From Hemerocallis citrina (Eukaryota > Streptophyta > Magnoliopsida > Asparagales > Asphodelaceae), in assembly GCA_017893485.1 (NCBI GenBank), contig CM030360.1, positions 4,948,467 to 5,012,466 on the forward strand: a DNA stretch of 64,000 nt, given 5' to 3'. A program made the translations under genes and the position numbers. Within the stretch, counting starts at the first letter, position 1; every line of letters starts with the position of its first letter. Shown here piece by piece: positions 54,279 through 64,000 of this stretch. Below the pieces are notes generated by a model. It searched no databases, was not told the DNA's origin, and was given only the letters and a program-made list of their open reading frames with translations.

Positions 54279-55832
54279 ATACTGTAATTGGACAAAAGCA
54301 TCTCCTTGGCTAACTGGCTTGAGTGCAAGAGATCTAGTTACGCCTGCCGATGGTGATGATGGGTTTTTCCCTATTGAGAACGAATTGGTATCTGCTCTAT
54401 ATTTTCAAAAAGTTTCTTTATTGGTGGATACCTGTATGCTTATGTTCATGTTTTCTTTCAGAAACCCGAGGTTCTCAACTCTAACCGCAAATATCGGATG
54501 CATGTGCTGGTTTGTGCTCCATCTAACTCTGCACTTGATGAGATTGAGTTGCGTGTTCTACGAACAGGTAGAAAAATTAATGTATATCTTGATTGATTTG
54601 ATTGGGTTTATAAGGCATTAATGTCTTAACATTCCGTAAGCGTGATTCCATTTTGTGGGGGATACAGTCATATAAGAAGTGGTACTAACTAATGAAGTTA
54701 CAATTATTTATTGGGCTGTTTGTGCATTAGACAGGAATCTGCTTGAACTCTTAACTTAAATGTTATTGTTCTATATACCTGATTGGGTGGGTTATGAAAT
54801 ATTGTTCATATATAATCTTGGGCTGATTAATGACTTATTATTAATACCCACCAGTACCCAAATAGAGATCTGCTCAACTAGGTATTGTACCCGTGCTGCC
54901 GTGCATTCCCAAATATTTACACAAAAATGCACACATTAGGCATATATTTCGATTTGTTGGCCTTCTCTCAACAACAATTTGAAACAAAAACATAGGTTTT
55001 AAACTTTAATAGTAGGGCAAATGATCATTTATGCGGATGGTAATATCTGGAACCATAGGATGCAGATTGGACTAAATTGGATGTGTGAAATGGACAAAGT
55101 ATTATTTGAGGCAAACCAGTTTCTCTCAAGTTTGATTCACCTTATTCCTTCTATTTCTTGAGTATGAGACGTTGCACTTCTAAATGATCAGTGCATGAGG
55201 TGTTGGTGGATGTCAAGTGCCTGCGAGATTCCTCTGCCTGTGCATTTAGTTTATGTTGCTTCATCTACCCAATGTTGTTTTGAGTGAGAAGCTAGTAAAA
55301 ATTTAAATTGACAGATTTCCATGCATTATTCAAACTGATTACTGATGTAAGTGTTCGATTTCCAGGCCTTCATGATGAAGGTGATCATGTGTATAATCCC
55401 AAGATCGTACGTATTGGTCTAAAGGCACATCATTCGGTGAAAGCTGTATCTATGGATTATCTTGTATGTTATTAATTTTCAGTTGAAACACAAATTTCAT
55501 TAATCTTCTGTCTCTTTATTGGTCTTGTTGCTGAATATTTCATTTTGCAGGTAGAGCAGAGACTTGCTGGTGTGGATCGTTCATCAGCTGGTGCAACAAA
55601 GGGAGCTGGAGGACGACTTGATCGCGAGCGCATTCGAGCCTCAATTCTTGATGAAGCAGCTATTGTACGGTGATAATCTTCTGTCCAAAGATTAGTTATG
55701 ACCACCAATGGTTGTTTTCTTATATATTTCAACTGGCAGGTCTTCTCTACTCTCAGTTTTAGTGGTTCAGCTCAATTTGCTAGCATGAACCGGATATTTG
55801 ATGTTGTCATAATTGATGAAGCTGCACAAGCA
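54279..55832 (+). pseudogene. captured MAA3/SEN1-like superfamily 1 helicase fragment, 5 exons
   Basis: The exons are 54279-54387 (WTKASPWLTGLSARDLVTPA, DGDDGFFP), 54462-54567 (VLVCAPSNSALDEIELRVL), 55366-55463 (YNPKIVRIGLKAHHSVKAVS), 55551-55664 (RIRASILDEAAIV) and 55740-55832 (FSTLSFSGSAQFASMNRIFD, VVIIDEAAQA). They are consecutive parts of the plant MAGATAMA3/SEN1-type RNA/DNA helicase, including motif Ia (APSNSALD) and the Walker B DEAA box. All have good GT/AG borders and in-phase joins. The Walker A exon and everything after DEAAQA are missing; the full protein is around 800 residues. Introns are kept, so the capture was from DNA. It cannot be a working helicase. Confidence 0.92.
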
Positions 55833-56811
55833 GTAAGTCTCTTGTGATCTTTTGTTCTGTATACCCACGTCATCAATATAATTAACTTTGGGAATTTGTA
55901 GTGAGCAGTTATGCAGCCGAGTCCTTTGACTCGAGTACAATACTTTCACCATCTTTGTGGTTATCAGTTACTTCTTATTACATATTTTGAGTTTTCTGTT
56001 AGATCCAACCATCTGTTTGTTTGGAGTTTATTTGCATGATTAGAGTAAGTTATGTGGCCTCTCTTCCCACTGCGGGGCATATTTTACTTATTTGGATAGT
56101 CTCTGTCTATTTTATTTTGGAATAGTTTTCAGGATTTACTTAATATTTTGATTTTATATCCAATTCATCCAACCTATAAACTAAATATCTTTTGAGCAAG
56201 AAGATATCATGATGACCATGATAACTCCAGCCAAAAAACAAAACAAAGACAAATAAATCCTCCCCATAGTCTTAGTAGTTCCACAACACAAGAACTACAA
56301 TCCAAGAAAAACCCCTGAGAAAAGCAAAAGGATAAGATGCTATTATAATTCGACAACAAAAGGCTGAAGAGTACCCACTTAAGTCCTCAGCACTAAAACA
56401 TTCATGTTTCATATTAATTTTTAGTTCTTTGTATTCTCTAGTTGCATGGCTGTATCGTGGTACAGTGCCTTCATATTTGTGTTTCTACCTTGCCAACAGT
56501 TATTACTTTGGTCTTGAGTTCCTTTTTCTTCGTTAGAAAATTTAAACTACACTCTCTTTCTATCATATCTTCTGTGTTTATGAAGATTTCTAAATTCTAG
56601 CCCAGGCTGCTTATATATGCATGGCTGCTTTCTATCATATCATGCTGACTTATATATGCTGAAGTTCTCTGAGGAACAAACTCATGCATCCCATGCCCAT
56701 TGTAAGTCACTTTACCAGAGACCTGATTATCACAAAAATGCAAAAGTTATGTAATGCTAGGATCTTAGTTTCCATTAAATTCTCCAATATTATAGAGAAG
56801 GCAAAACTGAC

Positions 56812-56896
56812 CTTCAAATCTGAGCTTAGTTTTCCTGCTAAAGCCAGCAACAGGGTGGTCTTCCCTGAGCCTGGAGGTCCTAACAGCAATGTCATC
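56812..56896 (-). pseudogene. captured exon of a PDR-type (ABCG) ABC transporter
   Basis: On the minus strand, acceptor GTTTCAG is followed by an 85-bp exon encoding [20 protein letters not shown] and GKLSSDLK, then donor [15 protein letters not shown] is the Walker A (P-loop) of the first nucleotide-binding domain, and the surrounding wording is specific to full-size plant pleiotropic-drug-resistance ABCG proteins (about 1450 residues). Only this exon and its intron borders are seen. It lies opposite in strand to the helicase exons in the same CACTA, showing a separate capture. Confidence 0.88.
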
Positions 56897-57485
56897 CTGA
56901 AACATACACATACCGAAAATGCATAGTTAGTTCAAAACATCAATTGGAAACATGTAATTCACACTTATCTGCAGCTGTAATTCTCAGTTTACCAATTGAG
57001 TTTAGTTGCCTTCTTTAGGCAAACTACCATTTCTCATATTTGATCAAGTCAGATTTGAATGGATGTGCATGGATCAAGTTTGGTCCTGATTTATGGAGAT
57101 CTATAAATATAAATACTAGGAGGAAACAAGCATTTTACCCTTCACTGGGAGCTATAACAAATATTATTTCAACATTGCTTGCTGTGTTAGTCTGAAATGG
57201 TTGCTTTGATAATCAAGAATTTACTTACTAATTGATAATTGCCACTTAAAGCTAATTGTAACTTTGCTTGGCTGTTGCAAATAATTTATTTTTATTTGAT
57301 ATTGTACGTAACACAAACTGATGATGCAGTCCTCTTCTCGACTAGTCTCTCCTCTGAGTATTACCTGGCAACGACCACATTTGGTAGGCATCACTCCCAT
57401 TATCTGAATGTGATAACCAAAAAGAATATTGACTATTTGTTGATGACCAAAGTTAGATCTTTTTTGCTTTGTTTTGTTTGTGAAG

Positions 57486-57639
57486 GGCTCTCAACAAGCG
57501 AGAAATGATTGAACTCGCTCAAAATGCAGCCAAGTTTGTGTTTGCCGACGATGAAGTGAAGAAGGCTGTAAAGGAGATTTGCAGGATGCTAAAAGAAGAT
57601 TACTGCAAAGAGAATCAAGATCTGGTTGCCGTAAAATAA
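57486..57639 (+). pseudogene. C-terminal exon of an unidentified captured gene
   Basis: After an acceptor-like TTTGTTTGTGAAG, an open frame reads ALNKREMIELAQNAAKFVFA, DDEVKKAVKEICRMLKED and YCKENQDLVAVK to a TAA at 57637-57639. Alternating charged and hydrophobic residues suggest a helical C-terminus. I do not recognise the protein. Its position between the ABC exon and the right subterminal repeats, and its clean composition, suggest a third host-gene fragment, not CACTA sequence. Confidence 0.5.
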
Positions 57640-58299
57640 GAAAATTGTTAGTGTCGTATCTCAAGTGAGGAGTCAATTGAATGTTATCTTATAATGTCAT
57701 TGAATATGTTGATCGTAGTTTAAAGTATTGATTCTCATGTCTGCCCACATGAATTCAATTATGTATCTGGTTATTAACTATTTTGTAATTTGACATGCTT
57801 GTAATACTTCATTAATTTTTAATATGATTGAAGTTTAATTTTATCTAATTTTGTTTCATAAATACATTTATCTATTTTATTTTGTATTTAGTTTATAATT
57901 GAATTAATATTATAAAAGAAATTATTAAATTATCATACGCGTAATTAATAAGAAAAAAATTTGTATACGGTGATGGGTATATATTTAAATATTTGGATGC
58001 GAAAACCATCACTAAAACCTATAGCAATGGAGTTTCAACCGTGGGTATAGGAAAGCAAGTGGTATCCTTAAAACATATACCAACGGATACGAAACCGTGG
58101 GTATAACACCGAGGTTTTGTCCAACGGGTAAAAAAACCATCGCTATAGGCTATAGTGACGGCATTTTACCGTTGGTATAGCTAATTAAAAACGGCGAAAA
58201 AATATGTCCGTTAGTATAGGTTTTACGGGCTATACCTATGGTTTTTCGCCTTTTATCCACGGATTTTAGTTGTCACTATATGTCAAATTTCTTGTAGTG

Positions 58300-58877
58300 C
58301 ACATAAGAGTTGTCTCGGTTGGGGCTTTCGCCTTAATCCGGGAGAGGAAGAACCAAAATATTATTCAACTAGAGAAAATACAAGAATACAATTCTCACTA
58401 CGACCCTCTCTCAAGCCTAATGGAACTTGATGCTGCTTACAATGGATAATTCTCCCACCCTCTCAGATGAAGTACTATCTTCTTTTATTCGGCACTCAAT
58501 AGAATCATCATCGATCTATGGGCCGTTACAATTGTTTATATAGATCTAGAGACAAACTCTAAGTTGATATCTTGTTACAATTGTCATTGGATAGTACATA
58601 AGAGATAACCCTACGATAGGAGCCACACGATCCAACTTGAAGAGCAAGTTGGGCTTCTCACGAATCACCAAGTCCCGACCCAAATATCCATCAGCGCCAC
58701 GACCGGTCGACCGTCCCCCTCTCGGGGACTTCTGCACCCTATGATCGGTCGACCGCAACTTCTGCAACTACAACTGCTGACTGTTTCCTTGCCTCCACTC
58801 CGTTTTCAATCGCCTTTGTCTCTCCATCGTCTTATCGTCTTCTTATCCAATATAGTATGCAAGACATAAACCCAACA
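58300..58877 (-). repeat. main part of the 3' LTR of the copia element
   Basis: It matches the 5' LTR (60458-61165) block by block and ends AAGACATAAACCCAACA. It has two GGTCGACCG palindromes (about 58705 and 58744), where the 5' LTR has four, so one LTR has gained or lost a repeat unit. Confidence 0.88.
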
Positions 58878-59298
58878 ATCTCCACCTTGGATTGCATACG
58901 CATGAATCCATACCTGTGTGATTAAAACTCTCCTAGATCTTTCTTTCCCGCTTTGTAAACAACATGTTTCAATGGCTTCTCCTGCTAGTTGAACAAATCT
59001 CCACCTGTTTTCCTCCAGCTGTATGCCCCCCTCAAGGGCACACCCATGAAGATGTAATCATGGTGGTGCCACCCTCCACATGAACTCTACCGACATCAAG
59101 GCTTTCTCCATCTTCCAACGGTATTCGAACGTTGCAGTCTCATTTCGGTAATTCTAGTGACGGCTTACTAGATAATGCTTTAGGAACAATGGGCTTCCAT
59201 ACACTCGGCCGAGTTTTTTTGCTCCCACAAAGCTGGTAGAAGTTGTGCTGACCCTGCCCAATCCCCCTCTTACCCTTCATTACCTTACGATGACTATC

Positions 59299-60407
59299 CT
59301 AAACTGTCAAAACTCCACCTCGAGCTGTGTACCTGCAGCCACGAGCATCAAGAGTACCCAAGGATATAAGATTCTTCTGTATCGAAGGAATATGCATGAC
59401 CTCTTCTAGTGTGAACCCTTTACCATCTGGCGTCTCCAATTCAACTGTTTCCTCACCCACTACTTCACAAATCTCACCACTTCCCGTTCTCACACTACGA
59501 CATGTTGATGACTTGTAAGTAGAAACATCTCCCTCTCGGAGCAAATGTGAGAAGAACTTCTTGAATTAAGATACCAACTTGAATCCACATCTGAAGAACT
59601 TGAAACAAGAAGACAACAATCAACATTATTACTTGACTCAGTTGCGCTGACTAAATGAGTTTGTTCTCCTTCTTTAGTAGTACTCTTCTGACTCAACCAT
59701 TTGTGACAGTCTCTCTTGTAATGCCCAACTCCTTTACAGTAATGCCAACGAATCTAACCCTTGTGTGCCACATTCCTTCCAATTGAAGTATCACCATTCA
59801 CCGCAAAACACCCTAAAGAAGTAAACCCTCCTTTATGAGTCTCCTTTCTTAGTTCATATTTCTTCAGACCCTTAATCACCCCGGCTACAGTGAATGTCTC
59901 ATTGGCCGATTTTCCATGTAGCATGGTAGTTATCAAGTGATCATAAGAAGTTGGCAGTGAATAAATCAAGTTGAAAGCTTTATCCTCTTCGCTAAGATCA
60001 TCGGCGTTAATCGCCTTCAGTTCAGATATTACCTTATTGAACTCCACAATATGATCTTGAAGATGGGTACCTTCCTTCATTGAGAACCTAAAAAGCTTCC
60101 TTTTCCAATACATCCGATCTAGCAACGACGATCCCGAGTAGTCAGTTTTGAGTCTCGCCCATAGACTCGCCGCACTTTTCTCCTTAAGGATATTACACTT
60201 GACTTTGTCCGCCAATTACAACAGGATTAAACTCAAGGCCTTCAAACAAATCTCATTCCACTTCTCTTGCTTCATGTCGGTTGGCTTCTTCTCTTCCAGG
60301 GTAAGGTGCAAGTCATTCTGAACCAAAACATCATATATGTCCACCTTCCATAGATTGAAGTTGATCTTATCGTCAAACTGCTTGATCTTCGTCTTTTGAT
60401 CTGCCAT
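59299..60407 (-). pseudogene. Ty1/copia gag and protease start, inactivated
   Basis: On the minus strand, gag starts MADQKTKIKQFDDKINFNLW at 60407 and shows the copia gag blocks ASLWARLKTDYSGSSLLDRM and KLFRFSMKEGTHLQDHI. There is an in-frame stop at about 60218-60216 and another at 59756-59754. The zinc knuckle reads WHYCKGVGHYKRDC: the first cysteine of CX2CX4HX4C is a tryptophan. The protease start reads WYLNSRSSSHICSE, where the active-site Asp and Gly of the usual D-S-G are changed to Asn and Arg. A frameshift near 59545-59490 follows. Coding then jumps to short 3' remnants, so integrase and reverse transcriptase are lost. Confidence 0.9.
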
Positions 60408-60457
60408 CTCCAAGGAACTCGAACAAACCCATGAATTTTGATTGCTCTGATACCACT

Positions 60458-61165
60458 TGTTAGGAAAATATGAGGATCTTGTTGAGTTTTTGACACAATC
60501 AACACAAACCACCAAGTAAGACTAGATCACACCAAATACACAAAGCACACAAGAGTTGTCCCGGTTGGGGATTTTGCCTTAATCTGGGGGAGGAAGAACC
60601 AAGATATTATTTAACTAGAGAAAATATAAGAATACAATTCTCACCACGACTCTCTCTCAAGCCTAATGGAACTTGATGCTGCTTACAATGGAGAACTCTC
60701 TCATCCTCTCGGATGAAGTACTCTCTTCTTCTATTCGGCACTCAATAGAATCATCATCGATCTATGAGCCGTTACAATTGTTTATATAGATCTAGAGACA
60801 AATTCTAAGTTGATATCTTGTTACAATAACCATTGGATAGTACATAAGAGATAACCCTACAATAGGAGTCACACGATCCAACTTGAAGAGCAAGTTGGGC
60901 TTCTCACGAATCACCAAGACCCGACCCAAATATCCATCAGCGCCACGCCCGGTCGACCGCCACCTAGGTTCGGTCGACCGTCCCCCTCTCGGGGACTTCT
61001 GCACCCTATGACCGGTCGACCGCACCCTATGACCGGTCGACTGCAACTTCTGCAACTACAACTGCTCACTGTTTTCTTGCATCCACTCCGTTTTCAATCG
61101 CCTTTGTCTCTCCATCGTCTTATCGTCTTCTTATTCAATATAGTATGCAAGACATAAACCCAACA
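60458..61165 (-). repeat. 5' LTR of the copia element
   Basis: 708 bp, plus-strand reading TGTTAGGAAAATATGAGG to AAGACATAAACCCAACA. It includes four GGTCGACC/GGTCGACT sites at about 60951-61041, two of them in a short tandem repeat of CACCCTATGACCGGTCGAC. Confidence 0.92.
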
Positions 61166-61170
61166 TTTCA

Positions 61171-61655
61171 AACTCTCATCGATTCTTCTGCTCTAAGTTT
61201 TGAACTCTGCTATGGTGAATATTGAGAAACATTGAACCAGCAGGTTTCTTCTTCATAATTAATTATCAAGATTGTTACATATTCTGTAATAATAATTGTC
61301 ACTAGTTTTCAAACAACATCTGCACGAGTTCATCCTAACCTTTTGAACTTCACTAAAGACAGATGAGAGACGGAGAAAATTCATAATGTTTGATCTTTTT
61401 GAACAAGTTGACTGTTGACATAGATGCTATTTTATTTATATATATATATATATATATATTGATCATTATTTTAATTTGTCTGGATTGTAGATGTTATGTT
61501 AACAAGTCTTTAATTATCCCCAAATAAAATAAAAAATATGTATGAAGGAATCTAGTTTTGTTTGAATATGAGCTTAAGCTTCTAAACCGATTCTCATGTT
61601 TGTCTTCTTCTAGTACGGGCCACGCAATACAAAGGAAAAAATTGAAATTCGAGAA
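61171..61655. other. intergenic, AT-rich
   Basis: A short (TA)n run at about 61437-61460. No gene or element end recognised. Confidence 0.5.
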
Positions 61656-64000
61656 TTTTTTTTTATTTTATTTATTTATTTATTTTTTGATGAATCGGAT
61701 AGAGCCAATAGACTCCAGCCATCAAAATATATATTAATCAATAATAACAGTATACAAATAAATAATCGGAAGCTTTACAAGATGTAAAGCAATACAAAGC
61801 GAATATAACAGGAAAACTTAAATACAACCAGAAAAACGCAAGAGAGAAGTCCGATGAAACTGCTGATCCCGGCCAGTTAGCTGCACTGATCTGGCAGCGG
61901 AGAAAGGAGAACACCCACCATCTCCTACGCAGTGGAAGAGCATCAAATCTAACACTTGCACCATCGAGCGTTGGCTGAACTGGCGAATCAATAGCATGAT
62001 CCACCACCTAAAAAAGCAGCAGACCGCACTGATGGTAGGCACAAAACTGAGCTGAGAACAAAACACAAAACACCATAGAAACAGAGCTAACAATAGAAGA
62101 GGACGAAGAGAACTGGCCTCAGCACAGACTCAAAAAACACGCAGTAAAGATAAATGGAAAAGCAGAGTATACCGCCCATAGCTCAGACAGTAAACGTCAA
62201 ACAAAAAAGACCATAGTAAAGTAAAGAAACAAACAGCCACAGTTAACCATCAGCAAAGCCCAGAGCAAAAAGAGAAGAAACATGGTCCTCTCAAAGACCC
62301 AACGCTACAAAAAATTAGAGCATAAGAGCACGACTGTTAAACAAGTCACCCAGCAGAACTAGAAAACATTTCCAGCTAAGAAAGCTGATGATAGATAAAC
62401 ATCATGATCAAAAAGAAACATTTGAGCATGATACAAAGAGTGACCGACTAAATCCCACTACCAGCACAGTCAAGACGCAAAAAAACAAACCCAAAGAAGC
62501 AACATCAGAAGAGGAAGCCTGCAGTCCGAGGTAAACAAAAAGAACTGAACTAGCAGTAGCACACCTAAAGAAGAGTCAAGCCTGCAAAGTAAATATAAGG
62601 AGAAATATAAGGTAAAGAATAAAACAAAACAATCCTACCATATAAATATAAGGAGAAAGAGTACGGTAGAGAATAACACAAGTAAGACCAGACAAGTTAT
62701 AAGCTTTGAAGAGTATGGAGACAAAGGAAAGCTTCTTGTAATTTGAGATAAGCTTAAGAGACCAATTCAGTGGGTTTCAACTCCGATGACCAGAGTTTGA
62801 AAAGGAAAAAGAACTCTTCTATAATCGCAGTTCTTGAAGATCTACGATGTTGAAACAAAATAGAATTTCTCTCCTACCAAATTATCCAAATAATAATATG
62901 AATCGACAAAATCCAAACTCTACGGAACGAGGAGTTTGAGGGCTTAGCCTCCCAGCAAGCGGCCAACACTGGAGGAATAAATCCAGTATCCCAAGCTAGA
63001 GAGGAGATCTTCCACAAAGGGAGGCTAATCTGGCAATGGATAAAGAGATGGTTAACATCTTCCGCATGCTGATCGCATAACGCACAGAGCTGGCCCCAGG
63101 CTAAATTTCTTTTATTAAGGACTTAACAGTAAGTAACTTGTTATTAAAGGCAAGCCAAGAATTGATTTTCACCTTAAGGAGAGCCTAAAAATCCCAGAAA
63201 AACTTAGTCACCGGCGAACGAACTCCCCTAGAGTTAATGAAGCTATAGAAAGATTTGACTGAAAAAGTACCTGTTACCGACCATCTCCACCCTATGCTTT
63301 CGGAAGACTTCCATTCATAACTATTGAGAGATGAGATGAGCTCATCAAAATCCTCAGCTAAAGATGGAGGCAGATCAGTTGTGAATGGAATAAACCAAAA
63401 ACGAGTATTGTCGATGAGAGAAAAAGAGTCCTCGACAGAAATTGTCGGGAAGACAGTCAATCTAAAGAGAGAAGGGAATGCCGTGGCAAGCATGGAATTG
63501 CCAATCCACAAATCCGTCCATAATTTGGTCCTAGAACCGTCAAAACATTTACGGAAAATACTACACTGAAAAGCAGGAGAAGCTTTCCAGATACCCTTCC
63601 AGAAGGGGGAGGCGTGACGAGAAGTCGCTACGGGAAACTCCCACCATTGGGAAGAGGTGGAATGATAGCCTTTAATGCACCTGACCCATGGAAAATGCTC
63701 AAAATTATGGAGTTTCCACAACCATTTCCCTAAAAGAGCAATGTTGTGATTACAAATGTCCAGGACACCAAGACCCCCCTCCTCCTTGGAGGTACAGATC
63801 ATTTTCCATTGGCACAGGTGGGATCCTGGTTTGAAAGAGGAAGAGCCGCTCCAAAAGAAATTACTTCTAATCTGATCAATTCATTTGATCACCCAGGAGG
63901 GTAAATAGTAGAAAGACATAAGATAAAGAGGCATGGCCGAGATCACAGAATTAATGAGCGTGAGCCTGCCACCTCTAGACATAAGTTTTCCTGACCAAAC
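61656..64000 (-). mobile_element. LINE 3' half (RT end, zf-RVT, 3' tail), runs off right edge
   Basis: On the minus strand, from 64000, it reads VWSGKLMSRGGRLTLINSVI, SAMPLYLMSFYYLP, a TGA stop at about 63888, FFWSGSSSFKPG, then the open part 63802-63185 (KEEGGLGVLDICNHNIALLG, KWLWKL; FWKGIWKASPAF). This is the C-terminal reverse transcriptase region of plant LINEs. A stop follows FFWDF. A shifted frame at about 63080-63020 has the zf-RVT motif LCALCDQHAEDVNHLFIHC. The 3' tail has GGCTGGAGTCTATTGGCTCT and TTCATCAA, then an A-rich tail (61656-61690 on the plus strand as T/A). Several stops and shifts make it dead. The 5' end lies outside. Confidence 0.88.

Larger units (their letters stand above)
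53477..58299. mobile_element. CACTA transposon 2 carrying fragments of at least two host genes, TSD CAC
   Basis: It starts CACTACAAGAAATTTGCC and ends GTCAAATTTCTTGTAGTG. It is flanked by CAC at 53474-53476 and 58300-58302. The undamaged LTR at 60458 reads straight across the site, confirming the insertion. The subterminal regions carry ACCGTGGGTATA / TATACCCACGGTT-type units (53505-53590 and 57960-58260). Inside are exons of a MAA3/SEN1-like helicase (plus strand), a PDR-type ABC transporter exon (minus) and a third C-terminal exon (plus). There is no transposase. A pyrimidine-rich leader (53680-53800) and a (TTTG)n run (about 53908-53945) precede the cargo. Confidence 0.93.
53388..61165 (-). 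mobile_element. internally deleted Ty1/copia retrotransposon, TSD TTTCA, entered by a CACTA
   Basis: The minus-strand element has its 5' LTR at 60458-61165 (708 bp). Its 3' LTR is 53388-53476 plus 58300-58877, split by the CACTA at 53477. A perfect 5-bp duplication TTTCA lies at 53383-53387 and 61166-61170. The primer binding site next to the 5' LTR is TGGTATCAGAGC (60455-60444 on minus), the initiator-Met tRNA type. The polypurine tract AAGGTGGAGAT abuts the 3' LTR (58888-58878). The internal region is only 1.58 kb and holds gag plus a start of protease; integrase, reverse transcriptase and RNase H are missing. Confidence 0.94.

Noticed and set aside
61738..62093. Two minus-strand frames of about 90 residues near the LINE tail
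   Set aside because: They lie in the LINE 3' region with no domain and overlapping frames.

Overview
The window is nuclear DNA of a flowering plant, almost certainly a eudicot. It contains plant-type LINEs, CACTA, hAT and Mutator-like elements, Helitron-like elements, intron-bearing fragments of plant genes and an OVATE-family gene. It is overwhelmingly transposable-element sequence. The only gene that looks intact is the single-exon OVATE family protein at 48225-49013. The species cannot be told from the sequence.

Layout. Bases 1-571 hold a broken LINE endonuclease on the minus strand. Bases 2343-2612 hold the first exon of a CHASE-type (cytokinin receptor) histidine kinase with no further exons visible. 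Bases 2955-7000 hold small hAT-like and foldback elements. A perfect-TSD Mutator-type foldback lies at 7586-8400. A Helitron-like element (8915-12819) is split by a 3.7 kb LTR-like insertion (9027-12751). The first CACTA transposon (12873-17757) carries a remnant of its own protein and exons of a PP2A scaffold (A) subunit. Bases 17761-22940 hold Helitron-like copies, short TIR elements, an array of hairpin motifs and a LINE tail. Bases 23422-31355 are a PIF/Harbinger-like element split by a non-autonomous LTR retrotransposon (23479-30288) packed with tandem repeats. Bases 31730-35877 hold MITEs and a 5'-truncated LINE. A hAT transposon (35938-42898) has its transposase split by a 3.16 kb LTR-like insertion. 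A Mutator-like element (43037-47697) carries a decayed plant-mobile-domain gene. After the OVATE gene come LTR pieces, a TIR element with a large AT palindrome, and an internally deleted Ty1/copia element (53388-61165). The 3' LTR of that copia element was entered by a second CACTA (53477-58299) carrying exons of a MAA3/SEN1-like helicase, a PDR-type ABC transporter and an unidentified third gene. A LINE runs off the right edge.

The window is best read as a stack of dated insertions. For eleven insertions the target-site duplication can be read directly, and for three of them the interrupted host can be re-read across the empty site. The most interesting content is the pair of CACTA elements that took up exons, with introns, from at least three (probably four) different host genes. 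Next are the unusual repeat structures: hairpin arrays, GTCGAC clusters in two unrelated LTR types, and in-phase tandem arrays. Family assignments come from reading motifs by eye; no database search was possible.
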